Positions 27,073-35,608 of a stretch of DNA of 64,000 nucleotides are shown here, in pieces (the first letter of the stretch is position 1; each line of letters starts with the position of its first letter). Source of the stretch: Chromatiales bacterium. Lineage in GTDB: Bacteria; Pseudomonadota; Gammaproteobacteria; Chromatiales; Chromatiaceae. The translations under genes were made by a program, and so were the position numbers. The notes under the pieces were generated by a model, which was not told the DNA's origin, did not search any database, and saw nothing but the letters and a program-made list of their open reading frames with translations. The stretch spans positions 1 to 64,000 of the forward strand of contig JAKRWE010000001.1 in the NCBI GenBank assembly GCA_024712425.1. Reading direction: 5' to 3'.

Positions 27073-27237
27073 TCAGTCTCCTTTACGCGAAGGTTGCTTG
27101 ATGGGCTCGGGGGTTGCCGCCCTGGCGACCTTGAGGTCGATCAGCCACTTGGCCGAGGTCTCGTCGAGGTCGAGGCGCTCCCCGGGTAAATGGCGCTTGC
27201 CGGCATGGGTATGCGGCTTCAACAGTTCGATCTTCAT
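27073..27237 (-). CDS. DUF7210-like small tail-cluster protein
   Basis: This 54-residue protein (MKIELLKPHTHAGKRHLPGE, later LDLDETSAKWLIDLKVAR) starts at 27237. The pattern of a KPHxHAGxxxxPG start with a DLDxxxAxWLI helix is seen in short proteins just before the tail-tube gene. The role is unknown. The stop lies two bases before the tail-tube start. Confidence 0.6.
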   Translation of the reverse strand: MKIELLKPHTHAGKRHLPGERLDLDETSAKWLIDLKVARAATPEPIKQPSRKGD

Positions 27238-27243
27238 GGGGTT

Positions 27244-27612
27244 TCATCCTCTCTGGGTGAGGTCATGGGCACGGGTGCGGTAGCGGATCGCGTAGCGGGC
27301 GGGGATGGCAGCCACCTTGCTGTCGGCGTCCTCCACCTCTCATTCGCAGTCGAGCTCGAGTACGGCCAGCGCGAGCCCGTTCAGGCCCGGGTCGTTCATG
27401 AGCGCCGCGTGGGCCGTGACCAGCAGCGCGTCGGCCTCGGTCTCCGGCGCCGCCGGTGGCACCGCGCGGGCCAGCGCCACCACCCGGATCACCAGCTCCC
27501 GCTCGACCCGGTCGTTGGGCCGGTCGACCACCTCGGCGCCCAGGGGCGCGAGACTCGCGGCAATACGGCTCACCGCCGCTTGCAGGATCTGCTTGCGGAT
27601 GGAATTGGGCAT
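27244..27612 (-). pseudogene. Tail terminator / minor tail protein with premature TGA
   Basis: The frame opens MPNSIRKQILQAAVSRIAASLAPLGAEVVDR and reads 90 residues to LELDCE, then a TGA at 27340-27342. The same frame continues EVEDADSKVAAIPARYAIRYRTRAHDLTQRG to a second stop at 27244. In related minor tail proteins a Trp follows the Cys-Glu, so TGG has probably become TGA. The lost segment is the last third. Such proteins cap the tail tube at the head-proximal end. Confidence 0.65.
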
Positions 27613-27619
27613 GGCGGGT

Positions 27620-27901
27620 TCAGAGACGGGTCAGCGTGGCCCGGCACTCGGTGCCATCATTGAGGGCGTGGACCTCGCGCACCCGGTAGGTATGGCCGCC
27701 GATCTGCACCGTGTCGCCGGCCGCGAGTGCCGGAAGGCGCGATGCCGGGTAGCGGATGGCGTACTCGGTGGAGAGCGCGAGCCCGTCGAGCACGGGCTCG
27801 TCCGGGGCCCGGAACTCGGCCATGACGGCGGCGCCGCTGACGATCACCTCGGTGAGCAGGCCGGCGGCAGTTGCGGCGTCGTAGAGCTCGGTCACTTCCA
27901 T
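27620..27901 (-). CDS. Head-tail joining protein (lambda FII type)
   Basis: This 93-residue protein starts at 27901 (MEVTELYDAATAAGLLTEV), its ATG overlapping the capsid TGA. It ends YRVREVHALNDGTECRATLTRL. Small beta-rich proteins with a GDTVQIGGHTYRVREV pattern directly behind the capsid gene are head-tail joining or completion proteins. It should connect the capsid portal to the tail tube. Confidence 0.7.
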   Translation of the reverse strand: MEVTELYDAATAAGLLTEVIVSGAAVMAEFRAPDEPVLDGLALSTEYAIRYPASRLPALAAGDTVQIGGHTYRVREVHALNDGTECRATLTRL

Positions 27902-29181
27902 CAGGCAGCGGTCACCTTGACCAATACGCCGGGCCGGTGGCACATGGGCAGCGGATTGCTCTGGGTGTGCAGATCGGTGCCCCGGTCGAACTTGCGCGGC
28001 TCCTGCTTGGCGTACAGCGGCCGGCCGAGGGTGTTGGCAGTCTCGTTGAAGTCTGCCGGCGCGAAATAGGTGGCGAAGGTGTCCACCGTGCCGAGCGGGA
28101 AACAGTGTCCTTCACCCGCGGCGATGAAGCGGCGGGTGTTGCCGTCGGCGTCCACCGCCTGGCCGCGGTATTCCTCGAAGGTGATGCCAGCGAAGGTGAA
28201 GCCCGCGCGCATGTCGGAGCGCAGGGCCGCACCGTCCTGCCAGCGCTCGTAGGCCTTCTCCACCTTGGGGTGCGAGGTGAGCGCGTCGAAGAACTCCTCG
28301 GAGACCAGGCAGTGGATGCCGGTCATGCGCTCGCCCTTGAGGTTGTCCTCCAGGTGGCGCTTGATGTCGAGGCACTTCTTCTTGACGTCGGTGTTGGCGT
28401 TGCCCAGGTTGAAGTTGACCACCTTCGGAGTGATGCCGAACTCCTGGTACAGGTCGTAGAGCGTGGAGCCGTCGGCGTCCAGGATCACGCCCTTGAGCGC
28501 TCCCATGCGCAGATGCTCGAGGGTGATGGCGTGCTTGTTACGCATGGTCTGCAGATGCTCGGCCATCACCTGGGCGATCGTCTGCACCTCGGACTCGGAG
28601 CCGAAGGCGCGTACGCCCTGGACCTCCTCGGGCAATACCACGTCGTCGTGGGGGATGTGCGGGATGGTAAAGGTGCGAAGGGCCCGCTTGCCGCGCTTGC
28701 CCACAGTGCCCGGGGCGCCCACCGGCAGGGTCGGCAGCAGGGTCAGCACGCCGTTCTTCTCCTCCACCGCGATGGAGCGGAAGCGTACCGGCTTCTCGGG
28801 CATCAGGCCCATCTGCTCCAGCCGGCCGTAGTTGTTGGGCAGCAGGTTGATGGCGGCGGCCTTCTCGGCGTTGGTGATCCCGGCGGGCCACACGAGGGCG
28901 TGATCGGCGACGATGGCGTGGCGGGTGAGCAGGATGCCGTCGTCACGATCGCCGGCAGTAGCGTCCACCGGCTCCAGCAGCACGCCGGCGGCGGTCTGGC
29001 TGCCGTCGGTGGCCGCGGGGTCCAGCGCCTTCACCTTGCCGGTGGCAGCAACGATGCCCACCACCGCGCCCAGAGCAAGGTTCTGGCCGGAAGCCACGGT
29101 GACCTGGTCGCGGGAATAGAGATTGGGGGCCTCGTACTTGAGCAGGTCCCCGAGGTTCATGCCTTCGGTGATCACGGGCAT
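27901..29181 (-). CDS. Fused head decoration protein (gpD-like) and major capsid protein (gpE-like)
   Basis: One 426-residue frame holds two normally separate lambda-type genes. Residues 1-110 are a decoration protein: DQVTVASGQNLALGAVVG, GVLLEPVDATA, VWPAGITNAEKAAAI. From NLLPNNYGRLEQMGLMPEK onward it is the gpE capsid family, with EVQGVRAFGSES, HAITLEHLRMGALKG and DADGSTLYDLYQEFG. Related phages have about 10 more residues and a stop at the end of D, and about 20 residues starting E, so a deletion across the AAI-coding repeat seems to have joined them in frame. If real, every capsomer would carry a tethered decoration domain. Confidence 0.85.
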   Translation of the reverse strand: MPVITEGMNLGDLLKYEAPNLYSRDQVTVASGQNLALGAVVGIVAATGKVKALDPAATDGSQTAAGVLLEPVDATAGDRDDGILLTRHAIVADHALVWPAGITNAEKAAAINLLPNNYGRLEQMGLMPEKPVRFRSIAVEEKNGVLTLLPTLPVGAPGTVGKRGKRALRTFTIPHIPHDDVVLPEEVQGVRAFGSESEVQTIAQVMAEHLQTMRNKHAITLEHLRMGALKGVILDADGSTLYDLYQEFGITPKVVNFNLGNANTDVKKKCLDIKRHLEDNLKGERMTGIHCLVSEEFFDALTSHPKVEKAYERWQDGAALRSDMRAGFTFAGITFEEYRGQAVDADGNTRRFIAAGEGHCFPLGTVDTFATYFAPADFNETANTLGRPLYAKQEPRKFDRGTDLHTQSNPLPMCHRPGVLVKVTAA

Positions 29182-29182
29182 C

Positions 29183-30376
29183 TCACACCTCCTTGGCCGC
29201 GCGCTGGCGGGCGGCGGCTACGACGGGGTTGTCATCAAGACTTGCGGCAGAATTCCGCCGCTGCGGGTCGATGTGGCTGGCGATCTCGGGCGCCTGGGCG
29301 CGGTATTCGAGCAGGGCCTCGCGTACTGCCTCCTGGGTCATGCCCTGCGCGAGAAAGCCCGCGGTCTTTTCCGGGCAGCCGGCGAGCAGGCAGAGATCGG
29401 CGATGGCCTGGGCCTCATTACGGGCAGCCTCTACCGCCGCGGCGATCTCGGCTGCGGCCAGTTCTTTCGGATCCGCTGCCACAGGGTCGTGAGCAGCGGG
29501 ATCAGGGTCATGGTGCTCCATGGTCGGTGCCTCCTGGGGTTGGGGTAAGGTCGTGTGAATCGGCGTTGAAAGTTCGGTACGCATGGCCGCGATGGCGTCA
29601 CGCAGGGTGCCCACCCGGTCGGCGAGCCCCGCGGCCACCGCGTCGCCGCCGAAGTAGAGCCGCGCCTGGGTATCCCGCACCGCCTCGACGGTGAGCCCCC
29701 GGTGCTGGGCCACCGACTCGGTGAAGATGCCGTAGAGTCGATCCACCTCGGCCTGCAGCGCCGCGCGGGCGCCGTCCGAGAGCGGCGCGTGGGGGCTGAA
29801 GTCATTCTTGTGGCTTCCGGCGTAGACGGCGGTGAAGCGGTAGCCGTCCTGTTCGTCCTTTCGCGACTGGTCGGCGTGCATGGCGATGACGCCGATGGAG
29901 CCGACGCCGCCGGTGGGGGTGACGAACACCTCGTCGCTTGCTGCCGCCAAGGCGTAGGCGGCGGAGAAGGCCTGGTCGTTGGCAACGGCCCAGACGGGCT
30001 TGTCACGCGTGGCGGCGCGGATGCGCTCGGCCAGTTCGAAGACGCCGCCGGCCTCGCCGCCCGGGCTGTCGATGTCCAGCACGATGCCGGCCACCGCCCG
30101 GTCGATCTGAGCCCCGATCTCCTGGTAGCTGGCAAGCCCCGAGGCCGCCTCCAGCCCCAGCGCGCGGCGCACCAGGGTTCCGTGGATCGGGATCACGGCG
30201 ATGTCGCACTGTCGGGAGACGGACGGCACTCGCGGCGCCGGCACGGGCGCGGCGCTCTCGGTTTCCGGCCAGCCGACGCGAGGGCCCAGCACGGCGAGGA
30301 TTGCGTCCAGCTTGGCGCGATGGATCAGCAGCGGCGTGTTGAACAGCCGCGCGGCGATGTGAGGCAACGGGTTCAC
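29183..30376 (-). CDS. S49-family prohead protease/scaffold (lambda C-like)
   Basis: The GTG at 30376 is the best start, because it overlaps the portal stop (GTGA) and opens the conserved NPLPHIAARLFNTPLL segment. The protein has 397 residues. The protease part shows IPIHGTLVRRALG, GIVLDIDSPGGEAGGVFELAERI and DQAFSAAYALAAASDEVFVTPTGGVGSIGVI with the catalytic Ser (SAAYA) and Lys regions of the S49 family. The Ala/Glu-rich C-terminus from about residue 290 is a scaffold-like tail (Nu3 equivalent). It shapes and then matures the prohead. Confidence 0.85.
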   Translation of the reverse strand: MNPLPHIAARLFNTPLLIHRAKLDAILAVLGPRVGWPETESAAPVPAPRVPSVSRQCDIAVIPIHGTLVRRALGLEAASGLASYQEIGAQIDRAVAGIVLDIDSPGGEAGGVFELAERIRAATRDKPVWAVANDQAFSAAYALAAASDEVFVTPTGGVGSIGVIAMHADQSRKDEQDGYRFTAVYAGSHKNDFSPHAPLSDGARAALQAEVDRLYGIFTESVAQHRGLTVEAVRDTQARLYFGGDAVAAGLADRVGTLRDAIAAMRTELSTPIHTTLPQPQEAPTMEHHDPDPAAHDPVAADPKELAAAEIAAAVEAARNEAQAIADLCLLAGCPEKTAGFLAQGMTQEAVREALLEYRAQAPEIASHIDPQRRNSAASLDDNPVVAAARQRAAKEV

Positions 30377-31838
30377 GGGTTGTTGGGTCCTTGCGAGGGA
30401 TTGCGATTGCCGGCGCCCGGCGAATGTCTGGGATCGGAGTCGAACACCAGTCCCAGCTCGTCGGCGCGCTGGTTGTCCGCGGCGATCTCGCGATCCACGT
30501 CCTCGGCGTCGTAGCCGAAGGCGGAAATCGCCTCGGAGCGGCTCATGAGCCCGGCGCGGATGGCGGTGAGCAGCGCCTTGAACTCCTTCTCGGGATCCAC
30601 CCACTGCCAGCCCAGCGGGATCCACTTGCAGTTGAGGTAGTCCCGCCGGCGGCGGGCGAAGTCGGGCAACGGCAGCGCGCCTTCCAGCGCCGCCTGCTCC
30701 ATCCAGGCCCGCCAGACCGGGCGGCAGAACTGGCGCACGATCACGCCGTGCTGGATCGCCTCGCAGCGGCGCCGGAACTCCAGCAGCCCGCGCGGATGCT
30801 GGAGTAGTTCACGCCGGTGAGGTCCCCGGTCAGCTGCTCGTAGGTGACGCCGATGGCGGCGGCCACCGCGCGGAACTGGGTGCGCAGGAACTCCGAGTAG
30901 GAACCGCCCACGTCGGCCGGGTCGGAGAACTTGACGTCCTCGCCGGGCTCCAGAATCTGCAGGGTGCCGGGTTCGAGTCCGGCCAGCGCCACGCCGGAGG
31001 CATCCGCATCAGTTTCGCCCATGAGGTTGTCCTCCGGGCTCTGGCGGGTGATGAAACCGGCGAACATGGCGGCGGTTTTCTTGCGCACCAGTTCGGCGTC
31101 GTCGTACTGGTCGAGCTCGTTGAGCTTGACCAGCGCCCGCGAGAGCCAGGGCTCGCCCCGGATCTGTCCCGGCCGCAGGGGCCGGAACAGATGGATGATC
31201 TCGGTCGCCGGCACCCGCACGGTTTCCATGTCGGCGCTGCCGGCGGGGCTCAACGCGCCGTCCTCCGGGTGGACGCGATAGAGGTGGTAGGCAACGCGCC
31301 GGCCCAGCCGGTCGAACTCGATGCCGGCGCGGATCCGGTTGCCGTTGGGCGCCTCGGTGTTCAGGGTCAACGGCAGATGCTCGGGTTCGAGCAGTTGCAG
31401 CTGGAGCGGCACCGACAGGCCGTCCTCGGGGCGACGGGGGCGCAGCCGCACGAGGGATTCGCCGCCTTCCAGCATGGCCCGGCAGGCGAGCGCCTGCAGG
31501 CCGTAGAAGTCGGTGAGCCCCGCGCTGTCCGCCTCCTCGGTCCAGACCCACCACAACGACTGGATCGCCTTGCGCAGTTCGGCATCCTCGACCAGGCTCT
31601 GCGGCTTGATGCCGGTGCCGACGGCGTTGGCCACGAAGGCCTCGACGGCGGCCGAGGCCCAGGCGTTGCGGCGCACCAGGTCGCGGGACTTGGCGCGCAG
31701 CTCGCTGTTCGTGGCCAACATGGCGGCCACCGCGCCCGGATTGCCGGGCGTCCAGACGACACTGCGTCGCCCGCGGCCCGCCGCCTCGTGCACGGGCGGG
31801 CTCTTGAGCCGGCTGCGGATGCGCTGGAACCAGCCCAT
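30373..31838 (-). pseudogene. Lambda-type portal protein, one frameshift
   Basis: The frame from 31838 gives 350 good residues: VWTPGNPGAVAAMLATNSELRAKSRDLVRRN, HLFRPLRPGQIRGEPWLSRAL and EQLTGDLTGVNYSSIRAG. It then goes out of frame near 30792, where one base seems missing from a G/C run. The continuation (LLEFRRRCEAIQHG, then VIVRQFCRPVWRAWMEQAAL) runs to 30373. Whole, it is a portal of about 488 residues, the dodecameric ring through which DNA enters the capsid. Start: ATG 31838, just after the gpW-like stop. Confidence 0.85.
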
Positions 31839-31839
31839 C

Positions 31840-32046
31840 TCAGAAGCCCTTGTCCGTGGTGACGCGGATCTGGCGCACCGGGGTCCGCCCCTGATCGCGG
31901 GCCAACTGGGCGTCGATCTCGCGCAGCGCCGCGCGCAGCTCCGCCACCGAGCGGTACTCCACCGTCTTGTCGCCGAAGGTCACGCGCCGTTCGCCCCGGG
32001 CCAGGGCGCGTTCCAGGGCCTCGCGATCGGCCTGGGTCCAGCCCAT
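31840..32046 (-). CDS. gpW-like head-tail joining protein
   Basis: This 68-residue protein starts MGWTQADREALERALARGERRVTF and contains VEYRSVAELRAALREIDAQLARD, the signature of the gpW family. These small proteins sit between terminase and portal and stabilise packaged DNA at the head neck. The start at 32046 abuts the preceding stop, and the stop abuts the portal start. Confidence 0.8.
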   Translation of the reverse strand: MGWTQADREALERALARGERRVTFGDKTVEYRSVAELRAALREIDAQLARDQGRTPVRQIRVTTDKGF

Positions 32047-32047
32047 C

Positions 32048-32503
32048 TCAGGCGCCTGCCAGCGCGGCCAGTTCCAGCACCAGGTCGGTCTGCACCACGT
32101 CCCCGTTCTGATACAGGGTGCGCACGAAACGTCCCACGGGACGCCCCCGGACATTGAAGCTCGCCATCCCCGCGGTGGAGACGAACCGCGCCTCCATCGC
32201 AAACAGCAGGCCCGGGGCCGGCAGCCACAGGCTGCCGTCGAGAGAGGTCTGGATCTGGAGGGCCTCCTTGGGCGAGGCCACCCCGTTCTTGCGCGCGATG
32301 AGGATCGTGTACGGATGCCCGTCGCCCAGATCGAGCGGCGTGGTGAGCGTCTGCGTGTTGTTGGCCATGCCGCCGACCGGATAGGTCACGGCCTGGCTCG
32401 GCGCGATCCGCAGCCTGCCGTTCGCGTCGCAGGCGAGCGCGCGCCGCTCGTCCGTGCTGGTGTCCGGGTTGTGGTAGATACCTTCGATGACGCTCATGCT
32501 CAA
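32048..32503 (-). CDS. Hypothetical phage structural protein between TerL and gpW
   Basis: This 151-residue protein starts MSMSVIEGIYHNPDTSTDERRALACDANGRLRI. It is beta-rich and has a short repeat-like core (VTYPVGGMANNTQTL, SLDGSLWLPAPGLLFAMEAR, GRPVGRFVRTLYQNGDVVQTD). The start overlaps the TerL stop by four bases. It may be a head fibre or vertex protein, or an added gene carried with the head module. No family is recognised with certainty. Confidence 0.55.
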   Translation of the reverse strand: MSMSVIEGIYHNPDTSTDERRALACDANGRLRIAPSQAVTYPVGGMANNTQTLTTPLDLGDGHPYTILIARKNGVASPKEALQIQTSLDGSLWLPAPGLLFAMEARFVSTAGMASFNVRGRPVGRFVRTLYQNGDVVQTDLVLELAALAGA

Positions 32504-34287
32504 CTCATCCAGGAACTCTTGATGACGGTTCGCCCGCGCTGCCGGCGGTTCTTTTTCAATTCAGGATCGGGAGAGGGTTCCGTCGTCAGCTGGCGTTCCA
32601 GCTCCCGCCAGTGGCGCTCCTCGAAACGGTCGAGACCAGCGGCGGAAGCCGCGGCGCGGGCATAGACGTAGCAGTCGAGCGCCTCGTTGCGCTCGCGGAT
32701 CTTCTGCCACTCGCGCACCGGGTAGCCGTTGCGGTTGCGCCGGGTGATCAGCTGCTCGGCGCAGAGCTGCTTGACGAACTCGGCGTCCACCTTGGGCAAA
32801 TGGACGTAGCCCTCGGGATAGCGGATCTCGCCGTCGTCGAGCACCTCCACGCTCTTGCGCAGGTTGTTGTAGAACTCGAGCTTGGCGATACCGCCCGCGA
32901 CCGCGAACACCTTGACGCCCCGGCGCAGCTTACGGCCGCCCAGGGTGACGTCCACCGCCGTCGGGGTGCCGACCAGCGCCGCGCCCCGGGCGCCGCTCTC
33001 GTGGGTCCAGGTCTCGGCGAGCATCTCGGCCAGTCGCTTCCAGACCGCGTCGCGGGCGGTGTCGCCCATGAGCACCCGGTGCTCGACGAGCCACGCCTCC
33101 TTGCCGCGGCCGAAGGCCCAGACCGATGCCTCGATACGGTCCTTCTGCACGTCGGCGCCGCCCACCAGCAGCAGGCCGCCGGCGGGAACGGTACCGATGT
33201 GGTAATCCTCGCGCCGCTCCAGCAGGCGCTCCCAGTCGGGCGCCTCGCCTTCCTCCACCCATACCTCGCCCAGTTCGGTGTTCTTGAACGCCTTGAGCCG
33301 GGTGGCCGAGCCCTGCGCGGCCTCCCAGGCCGCAGCGATGTCGGCCCAGGAGCGCCAGCCCAGGGGACTGTAGAGCGAGGACGGGTGAAAGCCCACGGTC
33401 TTGCCCGCGTTCTCGGGCTTGGTTGCCCGCCACTCGCCGTGCTCGAGCATCCAGGTCTTGTGCGACTCGGCGATGGCCTCCTCGCAGGCCTCGCAGATGT
33501 ATCGGGCCGTCTGCGGCTCGCCCCATTGCCAGCGCAGCTGCTCGAAGCGCAGCCATTGCCTGTGGCCGCAGTGCGGACAGGGCACGAAGTACCGGCGCTG
33601 GTCGGAGGCCTCGAACTCCCGCTCGATGGGGCTCGCCCCCGCCACGGTGGGGGTGGAGGCGATGAAGATCTTGCGCCGGGCGAAGGTGCGCGTGCGCGCC
33701 TCGGCCAGGCGGATGGCGTCGCCTTCGCCCTCGACGTCGGCGGGATAGCCGTCCACCTCGTCGAGAAAGAGGTGGCGCACCGGCATCGAGCGCAGCCCCA
33801 CCGCGCTGTTGGCGCCGGTCATCACCAGCACGCCGCCGCGGAACTCCTTGGCCAGCACCGTGTTGCCGGCATCGCGGGATCGCGACGGGTTGACACGCTC
33901 GGAGAGCGCCGGCGACTCCTCGATCAGCGGATCGATGCGCTGCTTGGAGTTCCGCTTGGCCATCTCCACGGTGGGCGAGACGGCCATCATCGGCCCTGGG
34001 GCCAGATGGATGCAGTAGCCGATCCAGTTGTTGCCGCACTCGGTGCCGCCCACCTGCGCGCCCTTCATGAACACCACCCGCTCGGCAGGCGAGGACGGCG
34101 AGAGGCAGTCCATGATCTCCTTGAGATACGGCGTGCGCCGGGTGGACCAGCGGCCCGGCTCCGAAGCCGACTTGCTGGACAGCATCCGGTAGCGGTCGGC
34201 CCACTCGGAGACGGTGAGCAGCGGGTCGGGCGTCAGTCCTTCGCGCCAGGCGCGTTCGATGGCATCGGCGCCTTCATAGTCGAACAC
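32500..34287 (-). CDS. Phage terminase large subunit (GpA family)
   Basis: The GTG start at 34287 (then FDYEGADAIERAWREG) avoids overlap with the small-subunit gene and gives 595 residues. An ATG at 34344 is possible. The ATPase region has VVFMKGAQVGGTECGNN (Walker A type), HLFLDEVDGYPADVEGEGD (Walker B) and FIASTPTVAGASPIE. A zinc-finger-like CPHCGHRQW...CEAC lies near residue 240-270. The nuclease domain has GGADVQKDRIEASVWAFG with catalytic Asp. It cuts concatemers and drives DNA packaging with the portal. Lambda-type GpA enzymes usually recognise a cos site. Confidence 0.9.
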   Translation of the reverse strand: MFDYEGADAIERAWREGLTPDPLLTVSEWADRYRMLSSKSASEPGRWSTRRTPYLKEIMDCLSPSSPAERVVFMKGAQVGGTECGNNWIGYCIHLAPGPMMAVSPTVEMAKRNSKQRIDPLIEESPALSERVNPSRSRDAGNTVLAKEFRGGVLVMTGANSAVGLRSMPVRHLFLDEVDGYPADVEGEGDAIRLAEARTRTFARRKIFIASTPTVAGASPIEREFEASDQRRYFVPCPHCGHRQWLRFEQLRWQWGEPQTARYICEACEEAIAESHKTWMLEHGEWRATKPENAGKTVGFHPSSLYSPLGWRSWADIAAAWEAAQGSATRLKAFKNTELGEVWVEEGEAPDWERLLERREDYHIGTVPAGGLLLVGGADVQKDRIEASVWAFGRGKEAWLVEHRVLMGDTARDAVWKRLAEMLAETWTHESGARGAALVGTPTAVDVTLGGRKLRRGVKVFAVAGGIAKLEFYNNLRKSVEVLDDGEIRYPEGYVHLPKVDAEFVKQLCAEQLITRRNRNGYPVREWQKIRERNEALDCYVYARAAASAAGLDRFEERHWRELERQLTTEPSPDPELKKNRRQRGRTVIKSSWMS

Positions 34288-34295
34288 GGCGCATG

Positions 34296-34835
34296 TCAGT
34301 CCACCCTGGGGGCGGGATCCCCGAGTTCCTCGAGATGCCGGCACACCTCGCGCTCGAGCATCACGTGCAGGGCATGGGCGTCCACGCCCAGCTCCGCCGC
34401 CATCTGGCTCGAGACCCGGGCGGGCCAGTTGAGCCAGGCGTCGCGTTCGGCCCGCGCCAGCTTGAACACATGGGCGAGCGCCTTCGCCCGATCCACCAGC
34501 TCCCCCTTGAGGCGGGCGAGCCGGACCTTGGCGGTCTGGGCCTTGAGCACCTCGTTGGCGGTTCGCGCCTGCAACAGCGTCGTGCCGCCCGAGGGCAGCG
34601 CCGACTCGCCGGTGGCCTCGCGAACGGCGTTGACGGCATCGACAGGCACCGCCTTCTGTTGGCGTTGCCCGCGCTGCTGGGCGCTATCGGTATTGGCCGC
34701 CCACTCGGCGTCCGCCTTTTGCGGATCGATGGTCCCGTCCGGCTCTGGGGTGATGCGCCCGGTCTTGATCGCCTTGCGCACGGCGGCGTCGGAAACGCCG
34801 CGGTGGCGGGCATAGGCGCGGATCGAGATACCCAT
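34296..34835 (-). CDS. Terminase small subunit (HTH protein)
   Basis: This 179-residue protein starts MGISIRAYARHRGVSDAAVRKAIKTGRITPEPDGTID, an HTH of the kind used by Nu1-like small terminases. It has an Arg/Gln-rich linker and a C-terminal helical assembly part (ANEVLKAQTAKVRLARLKGELVDRAKAL). It recognises the packaging site and feeds DNA to TerL, whose gene follows after 8 bases. The packaging site itself is probably within or just upstream of this gene. Confidence 0.8.
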   Translation of the reverse strand: MGISIRAYARHRGVSDAAVRKAIKTGRITPEPDGTIDPQKADAEWAANTDSAQQRGQRQQKAVPVDAVNAVREATGESALPSGGTTLLQARTANEVLKAQTAKVRLARLKGELVDRAKALAHVFKLARAERDAWLNWPARVSSQMAAELGVDAHALHVMLEREVCRHLEELGDPAPRVD

Positions 34836-34993
34836 CGTGCATCCTGTTGATCAAGAAGGAAAATTGTTCGGAATAGGACTTGATAAGCGGGCCAAATGAA
34901 GCGTTGATGTTCAGGACGAACGAATGCCGCGGAGCCCATGGATGGGCGGGAGCGGCCATGTCCACACGGTCAAGCACAACGGGAGAGACGGAC
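34836..34993. other. Divergent intergenic region upstream of terminase
   Basis: No gene is visible in these 158 bases between the small-terminase gene (minus) and the small plus-strand gene at 34994. It is AT-richer near 34860-34890 and must hold promoters for both directions. It is the expected place for a cos or pac site, but no nicking-site symmetry can be confirmed by eye. Confidence 0.4.
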
Positions 34994-35173
34994 ATGAACG
35001 CCAACACCACCGAGAAACGCTACGAAATCACCTTCCCCGGTCAGGCGCCCATGCGGCTGGCCAAGGACCAGATCCTCTCGCCGACCCTGCGCCGGGCCAT
35101 CGACAGCATCGAACGGGAGCCGGCCTGTATCGGCGTCACCCTGAAGAACGGTATCCAGATCAACGTCGCATAA
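34994..35173 (+). CDS. Small conserved phage/island protein of unknown function
   Basis: This 59-residue protein starts MNANTTEKRYEITFPGQAPM and continues RLAKDQILSPTLRRAIDSIE. The start ATG at 34994 follows CGGGAGAG. It lies 14 bases before the DUF3489 gene, so they form a two-gene plus-strand unit within an otherwise minus-strand region. The beta-alpha pattern suggests a small regulator. I do not recognise a named family. Confidence 0.55.
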   Translation: MNANTTEKRYEITFPGQAPMRLAKDQILSPTLRRAIDSIEREPACIGVTLKNGIQINVA

Positions 35174-35186
35174 GGAGGACAGATCG

Positions 35187-35605
35187 ATGAAACTCACTGC
35201 CACCCAGGAACGCATCCTTCACGCCGCCGCCGGACGCCCCAGCGGCGACATCGAGCCGCTGCCGCCAACGTGAATGCCGGCATCCGCCAGCGGGTGATCG
35301 ACGGGCTGCTCAAGCGCGGACTGATCGAATTCAAAGGCGGCTATCACCGCATCAGCGCGGCCGGCTTTGAGGCCATCGGCAAGGCGCCGCGCTCCGGGAG
35401 CTACCGGAGCGGCACCAAGCAGGCGCGGATGATCGAGCTGATGCGCCGGCCCGAGGGCGCCAGCATCGACGAGATCGCCCAGGAGACCGGCTGGATGCCC
35501 CATACGGTGCGCGGCACCATGACCAACGCGCTCAAGAAGCGTCTCGGGATGACCATCGTTTCGCACAAGGACGAAGGCCAGCCGCGTCGTTACCGGATCG
35601 CCTGA
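35187..35605 (+). pseudogene. DUF3489 protein, one frameshift
   Basis: The ATG at 35187 has a strong AGGAGG nearby and reads MKLTATQERILHAAAGRPSGDIEPLPP, then a TGA because one A is missing near 35268 (CCAACGTG for CCAAACGTG). The continuation (NVNAGIRQRVIDGLLKRGLIEF... QARMIELMRRPEGASIDEIAQETGWMPHTVRGTMTNALKKRLG) is a clear winged-HTH DUF3489 domain and ends at 35605. These proteins occur in phages and islands and are presumed DNA-binding regulators. It is convergent with the methyltransferase gene, with a gap of three bases. Confidence 0.7.
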
Positions 35606-35608
35606 TCC

